Below the pieces are notes generated by a model. It had not been told where the DNA came from. It worked only from the letters and a program-made list of their open reading frames with translations, and did not search any database. The translations under genes and the position numbers were made by a program. Shown here piece after piece: positions 1-6,504 of a stretch of DNA of 9,978 bases. Every line of letters begins with the position of its first letter. The stretch's first letter is position 1. The stretch is from Gammaproteobacteria bacterium (GTDB lineage: Bacteria > Pseudomonadota > Gammaproteobacteria > SZUA-152). Location: positions 1 to 9,978 of the forward strand of contig JANTGX010000057.1 in assembly GCA_024762755.1 (NCBI GenBank), read 5' to 3'.

Positions 1-555
1 GACAATCCACCAGAGAGCGTGGCCGATATCCTCGAACCCGATGCTTATCAAGCACTGGAGCCTGTGCCACTTGGTAGGCCCTTCTACGATTGCCGGAAAT
101 TGACCCATGTCGCTGATTTCATCGAACGTATGGCAGGAGAGACCGATACCAATACCAATCTTCCGCTACAGCGTATGTTCCGCGACTGGCAAAACAGTAG
201 CGCGGCCGAAGAGGGGCATTTCTGCCATCATTGGCGGATGAGCCTGCGCGAGTATATGGATCCCTATGGTGAGCCGGTGTTATTGGCCAAACCCAAACCG
301 GTTTTTGTCGGCGAGTTGCCTGAACTGGAACCTGGCGCGGCCACCCGTGGCGCCACCCTTGCCAACTATATCCATGATTTCGATCGCCGCGTCGGCTACC
401 CCATGGCCTGGTTCTTCTACATGTTGTGTCAGAAGAAGGTCTCGACGCGCATTGCAAGGGCCATCTACAACGATCTACAGGGGGCCTACGCTTACCTGCC
501 TCCACGTGACCTGAAGATTCTCAACGCCTGGATCGACGACCCTTACGTTGTCTGA
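1..555 (+). CDS. Unrecognised protein, probably 5'-truncated by the window edge
   Basis: The reading frame is open from base 1 to the TGA at 553-555. The first possible start in the window is a GTG at 19, preceded only by a weak purine stretch (AGAGAG), so the gene may well begin further left. From the GTG it would encode 178 residues. The product is soluble-looking, with no signal peptide or membrane segment. It is rich in aromatic residues in its second half (MAWFFYMLCQKK near residue 129) and ends in a helical segment followed by DPYVV. I do not recognise the family; it does not look like NifT, NifZ, NifY or DraT. It lies 133 nt upstream of nifE on the same strand but before the nifE sigma-54 promoter, so it is probably the last gene of a preceding unit, possibly also nif-related (inference from position only). 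Confidence 0.7.
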   Translation, partial: DNPPESVADILEPDAYQALEPVPLGRPFYDCRKLTHVADFIERMAGETDTNTNLPLQRMFRDWQNSSAAEEGHFCHHWRMSLREYMDPYGEPVLLAKPKPVFVGELPELEPGAATRGATLANYIHDFDRRVGYPMAWFFYMLCQKKVSTRIARAIYNDLQGAYAYLPPRDLKILNAWIDDPYVV

Positions 556-578
556 TCTGTGTCCCGGCTGTACCGTAT

Positions 579-594
579 TGTCGTATTTCTTACA
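579..594 (+). promoter_or_regulatory. NifA upstream activator sequence for nifE
   Basis: The sequence is TGT, ten bases (CGTATTTCTT), then ACA, an exact match to the NifA enhancer consensus TGT-N10-ACA. Its centre is 54 bp upstream of the GG of the sigma-54 promoter at 639-654, about 78 bp before the predicted transcription start, which is in the usual range for NifA enhancers. The function is inferred from the motif and from the nifE gene that follows. Confidence 0.85.
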
Positions 595-620
595 ATCAAT
601 CACTATCAAAAACACCAATT

Positions 621-633
621 AATCAATGACATG
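621..633 (+). promoter_or_regulatory. Possible IHF site between NifA site and nifE promoter
   Basis: AATCAATGACATG matches the IHF consensus WATCAANNNNTTR at all but one defined position. It lies in an AT-rich stretch (about 590-630) between the NifA site and the sigma-54 promoter, where IHF often bends DNA in nif promoters. It ends only 6 bp before the -24 element, closer than usual, so this call is weak. Confidence 0.3.
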
Positions 634-638
634 CAGCA

Positions 639-654
639 TGGCATGGGATTTGCT
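639..654 (+). promoter_or_regulatory. Sigma-54 (-24/-12) promoter of the nifEN operon
   Basis: TGGCATG-GGAT-TTGCT is a full match to the RpoN consensus TGGCAYG-N4-TTGCW. The invariant GG (640-641) and GC (652-653) are separated by exactly 10 bases. Transcription would start near 665, giving a leader of about 24 nt before the nifE ATG at 689. With the NifA site upstream, this predicts expression only under nitrogen-limited, nitrogen-fixing conditions. Confidence 0.92.
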
Positions 655-688
655 CTGATCAGGTATTTCCCGTCATTAGTGGTGAGCT

Positions 689-2098
689 ATGAAGCAGAAA
701 GACATCGCTGCGTTGTTGGACGAACCGGCCTGTTCCCACAACAAGAAGTCCAAGTCCGGCTGCGCGCGGCCCAAGCCCGGCTCCACCGCCGGCGGCTGTG
801 CCTTCGACGGCGCGCAGATCGCCCTGCTGCCCATCGCCGATGTCGCCCACATCGTGCACGGCTCCATCGCCTGTGCCGGCAGCTCATGGGACAACCGTGG
901 TACCCGCTCCTCCGGTCCCACCCTGTACAAGATCGGCATGACCACCGACCTCACGGAGCAGGACGTGGTCATGGGGCGCGGCGAGAAGCGCCTGTTCCAC
1001 TCCATCCATCAGGCCATCGAGACCTATTCTCCGGCCGCGGTGTTCGTCTACAACACCTGCATCCCGGCTCTGGTCGGTGACGACGTCGAGGCCGTGTGCA
1101 AATCCGCCGAGGAACGCTGGGGCACCCCCGTGGTGCCGGTGGATGCCGCCGGCTTCTATGGCACCAAGAACCTGGGCAACCGCATCGCCGGCGAGGCCAT
1201 GGTGAAATACGTGATGGGCCGGCGCGAGCCGGACCCCGTGCCCGCCGCGGCACAGCGCGAGGGCATCACGGTGCACGACGTCAACCTGATCGGCGAATAC
1301 AACATCGCCGGCGAGCTGTGGCACGTGCTGCCACTGCTGGACGAGCTGGGCCTGCGCGTGCTGTGCACCCTGTCCGGCGATGCGCGCTACCGCGAGGTGC
1401 AGACCATGCACCGCGCCGAGGTGAACATGATGGTCTGCTCCAAGGCCATGATCAACGTGGCGCGCAAGCTGCAGGAGGCCTTCGACACCCCCTGGTTCGA
1501 GGGCAGCTTCTACGGCGTGACCGACGTCTCCAACGCCCTGCGCGACTTCGCCCGCCTCATCGACGACCCCGACCTGACCCGTCGCACCGAGGCCCTCATC
1601 GCGCGCGAGGAGGCGCGCATCGATGCCGCCCTGGAACCCTGGCGCGAACGCCTGCGCGGCCGACGCGTGCTGCTCTACACCGGTGGCGTCAAGTCCTGGT
1701 CCATCATCTCCGCGCTGCAGGACCTGGGCATGGAAGTGGTGGCCACCGGCACCAAGAAATCCACCGAGGAAGACAAGGCCCGCATCCGCGAACTCATGGG
1801 ACAGGACGCGGTGATGGTGGAGGACGGCAACCCGCGCGCCCTCATCAACATCGTGCGCGAGAACAACGTCGACATCCTTATCGCCGGCGGGCGCAACATG
1901 TATACCGCCCTCAAGGCGCGCATCCCCTTCCTCGACATCAACCAGGAACGCGACTTCGGCTACGAGGGCTACGAAGGCATGATCGAGCTGGCGCGCCAGC
2001 TGGCCCTGACCATCGAAAGCCCGGTGTGGGAGGCGGTGCGCCGCCCGGCACCGTGGGTGGCCCAGGCACCGGCCCTGGACACGGCGGCGGAGGCCTGA
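689..2098 (+). CDS. nifE: NifE, FeMo-cofactor assembly scaffold subunit
   Basis: NifE (469 residues) pairs with NifN to form the alpha2beta2 scaffold that receives the NifB-derived iron-sulfur core and matures it to FeMo-cofactor by addition of molybdenum and homocitrate. It is a paralogue of the nitrogenase alpha subunit NifD. The N-terminal half has the P-cluster-type ligands: Cys37 (GGCAFDGA), Cys62 (SIACAGSS) and Cys124 (YNTCIPALVGDD). Cys250 (MMVCSKAM) lies in the cofactor-binding domain. As far as I recall these numbers coincide with the conserved cysteines of Azotobacter vinelandii NifE. The C-terminal domain carries the TGGVKSW and IAGGRNMYTA motifs and ends in a short Ala/Pro-rich tail. 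The ATG at 689 is preceded by a GGTGAG ribosome site and follows the sigma-54 promoter by about 24 nt. The stop is 3 nt before nifN, so the two are translationally linked. Confidence 0.97.
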   Translation: MKQKDIAALLDEPACSHNKKSKSGCARPKPGSTAGGCAFDGAQIALLPIADVAHIVHGSIACAGSSWDNRGTRSSGPTLYKIGMTTDLTEQDVVMGRGEKRLFHSIHQAIETYSPAAVFVYNTCIPALVGDDVEAVCKSAEERWGTPVVPVDAAGFYGTKNLGNRIAGEAMVKYVMGRREPDPVPAAAQREGITVHDVNLIGEYNIAGELWHVLPLLDELGLRVLCTLSGDARYREVQTMHRAEVNMMVCSKAMINVARKLQEAFDTPWFEGSFYGVTDVSNALRDFARLIDDPDLTRRTEALIAREEARIDAALEPWRERLRGRRVLLYTGGVKSWSIISALQDLGMEVVATGTKKSTEEDKARIRELMGQDAVMVEDGNPRALINIVRENNVDILIAGGRNMYTALKARIPFLDINQERDFGYEGYEGMIELARQLALTIESPVWEAVRRPAPWVAQAPALDTAAEA

Positions 2099-2101
2099 GG
2101 C

Positions 2102-3529
2102 ATGGCAGAGATCGTCAAGCGCAAGAAGGCCCTCTCCGTCAATCCGCTGAAGGCCAGCTCCACCATCGGTGCCGCCCTGGCCTTCCTCGGCTTTCACCGT
2201 TCCATCCCCATGCTGCACGGTTCGCAGGGCTGCACCGCCTTCGGCAAGGTGTTCTTCGTGCGCCACTTCCGCGAGCCTGTGCCCCTGCAGACCAGCGCCA
2301 TGGACCAGGTCAGTTCGGTCATGGGTTCGGAAGACAACGTGGTGCAGGGCGTCAAGACCCTGTGTGAGAAGTCCGCCCCGGACATGATCGGTGTGCCCAC
2401 CACGGGCCTGGCCGAGACCCAGGGCAGCGACATCAACATGGCGCTGCACCAGTTCCGCGAGAAGTATCCGCAGTTCGACGCCATCCCCGTGATCCCCGTC
2501 TCCACCCCGGACTTCACCGGTTGCCTGGAGAGCGGCTTCGCCCTCGCCCTGCAGGGCATCATCGACAGCCTGGTACCCGAGGCCGGTGTCGCCGGCACCC
2601 GGCCGGGACGGCGTCCGCGCCAGGTGACGGTAGTGGTGGGGGCTTCTCTCACCCCCGGTGACCTGGAGACCCTGAAGGAGATGGTCGAGGCCTTCGGCCT
2701 GCGCCCGGTGGTGATTCCCGACCTGTCCGACTCCCTCGACGGTCACCTCACGGCCGAGGAATTCAGTCCGCTGACCATCGGCGGCACGCCGGTCTCCGAG
2801 TTGCAGACCCTGGGCGACTCAGTTGCCACCCTGGTGGTGGGCGCCTCCATGAACAAGGCCGCCGACCTGCTGCACGAACGCACCGGCGTACCCGATTACC
2901 GCTTCGACCACCTCATGGGACTGGAGGCCGTGGATGCCTTCGTCGCCGCCCTGGCCGAGATCAGTGACGAGTCGGTGCCGCCGCGCCTGGAACGCCAACG
3001 CGCCCAGTTGCAGGACGCCATGTTGGACACCCATTTCATGTTGGGCATGTCGCGCGTGGGCATCGCCGCTGACCCCGACCTGCTGAACGCTTTCAGCCAG
3101 ATGCTGCACGGCATGGGCGTGAGTACCGTGGCCGCGGTGGCGCCGGCCAATGCCCGCATCCTGAAGAAGCTGCCGGCGGAGACCGTCAGGCTGGGCGATC
3201 TCGAAGAGCTGGAGAAGGACTGCGTTGCCGGCGATGCCGAATTCATCATCAGCAACTCACACGCCGCGGACACCGCGCACCGCCTGGGCCTGCCGCTGCT
3301 GCGTGCCGGCTTCCCGCAGTACGACCTGCTGGGCGGCTATCAACGCGTGTGGATCGGCTACCAGGGCACCCGCGCCACGCTGTTCGATCTGGCCAACATG
3401 CTCATGAGCCTGGAACGCGGCGAGATCCATCCCTATCACTCCATTTATGCGCAGAAACCGCCGCAGGAAAAGACGGAGGAGAGCCATGGCATTGCAAAGA
3501 CATTTGAAGATAGTGGACTCCGGCACTGA
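2102..3529 (+). CDS. nifN: NifN, FeMo-cofactor assembly scaffold subunit
   Basis: NifN (475 residues) is the beta-type partner of NifE, homologous to NifK. The N-terminus has the family signature VNPLKASSTIGAALAFLG, then HGSQGCTAF with Cys44, the conserved ligand contributing to the NifEN [4Fe-4S] cluster. PTTGLAETQGSDI and PVSTPDFTGCLESGF follow as in other NifN proteins. Residues 161-172 (AGTRPGRRPRQV) form a basic linker between domains. The C-terminal domain includes NSHAADTAHRLGLPLLRAGFPQYD. The protein is slightly longer than typical NifN (about 440-460 residues) because its tail reads through the ribosome site and first codons of nifX. It overlaps nifX by 44 nt and starts 3 nt after nifE, so stoichiometric coupled expression is likely. 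Confidence 0.97.
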   Translation: MAEIVKRKKALSVNPLKASSTIGAALAFLGFHRSIPMLHGSQGCTAFGKVFFVRHFREPVPLQTSAMDQVSSVMGSEDNVVQGVKTLCEKSAPDMIGVPTTGLAETQGSDINMALHQFREKYPQFDAIPVIPVSTPDFTGCLESGFALALQGIIDSLVPEAGVAGTRPGRRPRQVTVVVGASLTPGDLETLKEMVEAFGLRPVVIPDLSDSLDGHLTAEEFSPLTIGGTPVSELQTLGDSVATLVVGASMNKAADLLHERTGVPDYRFDHLMGLEAVDAFVAALAEISDESVPPRLERQRAQLQDAMLDTHFMLGMSRVGIAADPDLLNAFSQMLHGMGVSTVAAVAPANARILKKLPAETVRLGDLEELEKDCVAGDAEFIISNSHAADTAHRLGLPLLRAGFPQYDLLGGYQRVWIGYQGTRATLFDLANMLMSLERGEIHPYHSIYAQKPPQEKTEESHGIAKTFEDSGLRH

Positions 3530-3971
3530 GGCCAACTGGATGGACGCGGCACTCAAGGTGGCCTTTGCCAGTACGGACATGAAGCAGGTGAACCAGCACT
3601 TCGGTTCGGCCGAGTCCTTCGTCGTCTACGCCCTGGACATGGAGCGCACCCAACTGCTTGAGGTGGTGCAGTTCGGCCAGTTGGCCCAGGACGGCAATGA
3701 GGACAAGTTGGTGGCCAAGCTGGACGCATTGACCGGCTGCATCGCGGTGTATTCGCAGGCGGTGGGGGCATCGGCCGTGGCGCAGCTGAAATCGCGCGGC
3801 ATCCAGCCCGTCAAGGTGTCCGCCGGCGCACACATCGAGGATCTGCTGGAATCGCTGCAGGAAGAACTGCGCAGCGGGCCGGGTGCCTGGCTGGCGCGCG
3901 CCATCGAGGCGCAGAAGCCGGCCGACCCTGACCGCTTCAACAAGATGGAAGCCGAGGGCTGGGAAGAATAA
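3486..3971 (+). CDS. nifX: NifX, FeMo-cofactor precursor-binding protein
   Basis: NifX binds the NifB-derived cofactor precursor and exchanges it with NifEN. The 161-residue product has the NifX/NafY domain, with the hallmark VNQHFGSAESFVVYALD at about residues 36-52, followed by the Rossmann-like half ending in GIQPVKVSAGAHIEDLLESLQ. Its tail DPDRFNKMEAEGWEE is typical of proteobacterial NifX. The ATG at 3486 is chosen because a strong GGAGGA ribosome site sits at 3475-3480. An in-frame ATG at 3447 would add an implausible MRRNRRRKRRRR leader with no ribosome site. The gene starts 44 nt inside nifN and ends 2 nt before the rseC-like GTG. Confidence 0.95.
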   Translation: MALQRHLKIVDSGTEANWMDAALKVAFASTDMKQVNQHFGSAESFVVYALDMERTQLLEVVQFGQLAQDGNEDKLVAKLDALTGCIAVYSQAVGASAVAQLKSRGIQPVKVSAGAHIEDLLESLQEELRSGPGAWLARAIEAQKPADPDRFNKMEAEGWEE

Positions 3972-3973
3972 CC

Positions 3974-4435
3974 GTGATCGAGGAGCAGGGACAGGTGGTC
4001 GCGGTGGAAGATGGCTATGCCTGGATCCAGACCGCCAGACAGTCGGCCTGCAGTCACTGCCAGGCAGGAACGAGCTGCGGCACCTCGGTGCTGTCCCGCT
4101 GGTTCGGCCGCCGCCAGCCACGCATCCGGGTGCCCAACGCGCTGGACCTGGCGGTGGGCCAGCGGGCCGTCATCGGTATCGACGACCAGGTGTTGGTCAA
4201 GGCCTCGCTGATCGCCTACCTGATGCCTCTGTTGGGCATGATCGGGTTTGCCCTGCTGGCCGTGCAGTGGGGTCTGGCGGAGGGCGCGGTGGCCCTGATG
4301 AGCCTCGGCGGACTGGCCGCCGGACTGTGGCTCATGGCGCGCTTGGGACGCGGCGGGCGACACGGCGCCTATCAGGTGAGGCTGCTGCGGGCTATGCCGG
4401 AGACGCACGGTACGACACACATCGAATTCAACTGA
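3974..4435 (+). CDS. RseC/MucC-family membrane protein in a nif operon
   Basis: This 153-residue protein has the RseC layout: an N-terminal domain opening with EEQGQVVAVEDGYAWIQTAR, a cysteine cluster C26-x2-C29-x5-C35 (SACSHCQAGTSCG), two adjacent membrane segments (about 77-98 and 103-122), and a cytoplasmic tail. The length is close to that of Escherichia coli RseC (159 residues). E. coli RseC works in SoxR reduction together with the Rsx complex, the homologue of the Rnf electron-transfer complex, and also influences sigma-E. Its place between nifX and DUF269 suggests a partner of an Rnf complex supplying low-potential electrons during nitrogen fixation (inference). It starts with GTG 2 nt after the nifX stop, with GGGAAG as a ribosome site inside the nifX tail. 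No sigma-E regulatory role is evident here. Confidence 0.88.
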   Translation: MIEEQGQVVAVEDGYAWIQTARQSACSHCQAGTSCGTSVLSRWFGRRQPRIRVPNALDLAVGQRAVIGIDDQVLVKASLIAYLMPLLGMIGFALLAVQWGLAEGAVALMSLGGLAAGLWLMARLGRGGRHGAYQVRLLRAMPETHGTTHIEFN

Positions 4436-4447
4436 GGAAGGCACATC

Positions 4448-4921
4448 ATGAGCGAAACGGCAGAACTGATCCGCGAAGACGACCCCATCATGGAATCGGA
4501 CTTCGCCAAGGAAATGGTGCGGCAGATGCGTGCCATCGATACCTATGGCACCTACGACAACTGGTCCACGGCCAAGATCCTCGAACCCTTCATCCTCACC
4601 AAGGAGATGAAGCGCGAGATACCCGTAGTGGGCGACCCGGACGAGATCGTCATGGCCCGCGTCAAGGCGTTCTACAACGCCATTTCCTCCTTGATCGAAA
4701 AAGAATGCGGCCTCATGGCGGTGCCCATGATGAACCTCTCCCACGAGGGCTTCGGCCGCGCCATCATCACCGTGGGCAAGCTGGTGGTGATGGACAAGAC
4801 CCTGCGCGACGTGCACCGATTCGGCTTCCCCAGCCTCTCCAAGATGAAGGAGGAGGCCGACAAGCTGCTGTCCGTCGCCCTGGAGATGACCAGTAAACAC
4901 AGTGAAGTCGCAGGAATGTAG
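4448..4921 (+). CDS. NifX-associated protein, DUF269 family
   Basis: This 157-residue protein belongs to the NifX-associated family (DUF269), found almost only in diazotrophs next to nifX. Family features visible are FAKEMVRQMRAIDTYGTYDNWS near residues 19-40, ILTKEMKREIPVVGDPDEI near 49-67, and the segment MMNLSHEGFGRAIITVGKLVVMDKTLRDVHRFGFPS near 95-130. It looks soluble and mainly helical. The biochemical role is not established; its constant linkage to nifENX implies a part in cofactor assembly. The ATG has a strong GAGGAAGG site, and the stop overlaps the ribosome site of the next gene. Confidence 0.93.
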   Translation: MSETAELIREDDPIMESDFAKEMVRQMRAIDTYGTYDNWSTAKILEPFILTKEMKREIPVVGDPDEIVMARVKAFYNAISSLIEKECGLMAVPMMNLSHEGFGRAIITVGKLVVMDKTLRDVHRFGFPSLSKMKEEADKLLSVALEMTSKHSEVAGM

Positions 4922-4929
4922 GAGGCATT

Positions 4930-5139
4930 ATGACCGAAGAAGAACTCAAGGCGCTGCAAAAGCAGGTGCGCAAGGCCAAGCGTATTGCAACGGAAAAGGC
5001 CAGCGAACTACACGATTTGGTGGAAGACCGACTGCCGGCCGGCTTCGAAGACCTGCCGGCCATGGCCGAGGAATGCTACGCCGCCTGTCAGGACTGGGCC
5101 AAGGCCAATGCCGAGTTCGAGGCCGCGCAGAAGGATTGA
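4930..5139 (+). CDS. NifX-associated small coiled-coil protein, DUF683 (CCE_0567-like)
   Basis: This 69-residue protein is typical of the DUF683/Rop-like family that follows the DUF269 gene in nif clusters. It opens with a charged helix (TEEELKALQKQVRKAKRIATEKASELHDLVEDRLP), turns at a Pro/Gly segment (LPAGFEDLPAMA), and continues with a second helix carrying Cys49 and Cys53. This is the two-helix antiparallel hairpin expected for the family. A member from a diazotrophic cyanobacterium (CCE_0567) has been studied as a putative metal-binding protein. The ATG follows a perfect GGAGG at 4921-4925 that includes the last base of the preceding stop codon. The 138-nt gap after it suggests the first tightly coupled block of the operon ends here. 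Confidence 0.92.
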   Translation: MTEEELKALQKQVRKAKRIATEKASELHDLVEDRLPAGFEDLPAMAEECYAACQDWAKANAEFEAAQKD

Positions 5140-5162
5140 TCTGCCTACTCTTCGTCGCGCGC

Positions 5163-5188
5163 GACGGCAGACTCTGACGGCAGACTCT
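5163..5188. repeat. Two-copy tandem 13-bp repeat
   Basis: GACGGCAGACTCT occurs twice in direct tandem (5163-5175 and 5176-5188) in the 138-nt gap between the DUF683 gene and fdxB. It is non-coding and looks like a small local duplication. No function is evident. Confidence 0.8.
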
Positions 5189-5199
5189 AATGTCAGTGT

Positions 5200-5215
5200 G
5201 TCACAAGGATGTGAC
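5200..5215. repeat. Perfect inverted repeat upstream of fdxB
   Basis: GTCACA and TGTGAC flank the four bases AGGA, a perfect 6-bp inverted repeat 63 nt before the fdxB ATG. It could be a dimeric regulator's operator or a short RNA hairpin. It is not a NifA site (the nearest TGT/ACA pair has only 9 bases between) and no sigma-54 GG-N10-GC pair exists in this gap. A second, weaker hairpin follows (ATCGGC 5235-5240 with GCCGAT 5252-5257). Confidence 0.45.
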
Positions 5216-5277
5216 GCCATTTATTTGTTGAAGGATCGGCAGATCAGACAGGCCGATTCTTGAGATTGGAGAGATTC

Positions 5278-5595
5278 ATGAGTGCCATTACTGGAATCAC
5301 GCGGGGCGGCGAGGTCTGGACCCCAAAATTCATCATCGACCTAAACCAGGGCAACTGCATTGGCTGCGGGCGCTGCTTCAAGGCCTGTCCGCGCGACGTT
5401 TTCGACTTGGTCGAACGCGAGGACGCCGACCTGGACGAGGATGATTTCGACGACGATGACGACGACGGCTTCTCCGATGATACGTCCATGGTCATGTCAC
5501 TGAAGAACATGCTGGACTGCATCGGTTGTGAAGCCTGTTCGCGCGTATGCCCCAAAAACTGCATGACCCACGCGGAACAGGATGTCAGTGCCTGA
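5278..5595 (+). CDS. fdxB: nif-specific ferredoxin III, 2[4Fe-4S] (FdxB type)
   Basis: This 105-residue protein has two ferredoxin cluster motifs: C27-x2-C30-x2-C33-x3-C37-P and C81-x2-C84-x2-C87-x3-C91-P, predicting two [4Fe-4S] clusters and a low-potential electron carrier. It fits the nif-specific ferredoxin III family by its N-terminus (TRGGEVWTPKFIIDLNQGNCIGCGRC) and by the long insert between motifs. That insert (46-68) is extremely acidic, with 16 Asp/Glu in 23 residues including six Asp in a row (58-63). An extra Cys95 lies just after the second motif. The ATG at 5278 is chosen for its GGAGAG site at 5268-5273; an upstream TTG at 5260 would include that site in coding sequence. It probably donates electrons during cofactor assembly or to the Fe protein. 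Confidence 0.93.
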   Translation: MSAITGITRGGEVWTPKFIIDLNQGNCIGCGRCFKACPRDVFDLVEREDADLDEDDFDDDDDDGFSDDTSMVMSLKNMLDCIGCEACSRVCPKNCMTHAEQDVSA

Positions 5596-5674
5596 GCAAT
5601 ACTCAGGAAGCTCTGTTTAATTCCAGCGCGCGAGCGCATCATTTTTCATTCGGCGACATTCGAGAGAGAGATTC

Positions 5675-6001
5675 ATGCCAAAGCCCGATAAGCACGTATT
5701 CGTCTGTACCCAGGCACGACCCATGGGACATCCCCGCAGTTCCTGCGCCGAGAAGAATGCGGCGGAAGTGATGGAGGAATTCCTGTGGCAGCTTCAGCAA
5801 CGCGACGCTTTCAATCGCGTACAGGTGACCGCCACCGGATGCATGGGGCCATGCAGTGAAGGGCCGACGGTGCTCGTCTATCCCGAGGGCATCATGTACG
5901 GCGGGGTGAGCAAAGAAGACGTCTCCGTGATCTTCGAAGAGCATCTCCTCGGTGACAAGCCTGTAGAGCGGCTGTTCATGTCCAAGGAGTTCTGGGGCTA
6001 G
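5675..6001 (+). CDS. Thioredoxin-fold [2Fe-2S] ferredoxin
   Basis: This 108-residue protein matches the thioredoxin-like [2Fe-2S] ferredoxins such as the Clostridium pasteurianum ferredoxin and Azotobacter Shethna protein I. The cluster ligands are C11 and C24 in the first loop (FVCTQARPMGHPRSSC) and C56-x3-C60 in the second (TGCMGPCSEGPTVLVYPEG). It ends with MYGGVSKEDVSVIFEEHLLGDKPVERL, the family's usual C-terminal half. Members in nif clusters interact with nitrogenase or serve as electron carriers. The ATG has a GAGAGAGA purine stretch upstream. The stop is 2 nt before the TPR-like gene, so the two are likely co-translated. Confidence 0.92.
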   Translation: MPKPDKHVFVCTQARPMGHPRSSCAEKNAAEVMEEFLWQLQQRDAFNRVQVTATGCMGPCSEGPTVLVYPEGIMYGGVSKEDVSVIFEEHLLGDKPVERLFMSKEFWG

Positions 6002-6003
6002 GT

Positions 6004-6504
6004 ATGGCGGTTGTCAATGCCATCGAAGAGAGTGTGATCTTCGCGCGGGACATCGACCCCGAGGTCAATGCCCGCCTGCAGCAGGCCGTCGCCTGCGCGC
6101 AAGACTTCGAGCGTGCCCGTGACCTCATGCTGGAGGCCATGCGCATCGATCAGGACCAGCTGGCCGTACATATCGCACTGTACAAGTTCTATTTCTACCG
6201 CGGTTATCTCGCCGAGTCCGAGGAGGTCGTGCGCGACGCCCTGCAACGGGCAGCACGGCAGGCGGGCATCGCCACGGACTGGCGCGAGTTGGACCCCGCC
6301 AGTTGCGACTGGCGCCAGCCAGAGAGCCCCCAGCGCGTGTACCTTTACAGCCTCAAGGCCCTCAGCTTCATCCGCCTGCGTCGGGAAGATGCCATCCAGG
6401 CGCGGACCATCCTCGGAAAGCTTGCCGAACTCGATCCGGACGACCTCGTCGGTGCTTCCGTCATCGCTGCCCTTGCCGACTCACTGGACGAGGCTGCCGC
6501 ATGA
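6004..6504 (+). CDS. TPR-like helical protein of the nif operon
   Basis: This 166-residue protein is almost entirely helical. Residues about 22-75 (LQQAVACAQDFERARDLMLEAMRIDQDQLAVHIALYKFYFYRGYLAESEEVVRDALQ, given here only as a region) resemble one and a half tetratricopeptide units. Near 112-150 a further helix pair (RVYLYSLKALSFIRLRREDAI, then ARTILGKLAELDPDD) has the tetratricopeptide A/B pattern. Tetratricopeptide proteins act as protein-protein adaptors. No catalytic motif or signal peptide is seen. It starts 2 nt after the ferredoxin stop, with no strong ribosome site nearby, and overlaps the next gene by ATGA, indicating translational coupling on both sides. A role with the [2Fe-2S] ferredoxin is inferred from this packing. 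Confidence 0.85.
   Translation: MAVVNAIEESVIFARDIDPEVNARLQQAVACAQDFERARDLMLEAMRIDQDQLAVHIALYKFYFYRGYLAESEEVVRDALQRAARQAGIATDWRELDPASCDWRQPESPQRVYLYSLKALSFIRLRREDAIQARTILGKLAELDPDDLVGASVIAALADSLDEAAA

Noticed and set aside
1096..2367. 423-codon plus-strand frame across the nifE/nifN junction
   Set aside because: The product is dominated by Arg, Gly, His and Pro, typical of an out-of-frame reading of GC-rich coding DNA. It overlaps two certain genes.
884..2746. 620-codon open frame on the minus strand opposite nifE/nifN
   Set aside because: It is a shadow frame from the high-GC codon usage of nifE and nifN. Its translation is a low-complexity mix rich in His, Gly, Ala and Val without recognisable domains, and it lies wholly opposite two certain genes.
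3447..3485. Longer nifX start at an upstream in-frame ATG
   Set aside because: It would add an Arg-rich leader foreign to NifX and has no ribosome site, whereas the ATG at 3486 has GGAGGA at ideal spacing.
3626..4900. 424-codon minus-strand frame opposite nifX to DUF269
   Set aside because: It is opposite three well-supported genes, has no ribosome site or family resemblance, and reads as a codon-bias shadow.
5191..5205. TGT...ACA pair that resembles a NifA site upstream of fdxB
   Set aside because: Only 9 bases separate TGT from ACA instead of 10, and there is no sigma-54 promoter downstream, so it does not qualify as a NifA enhancer.
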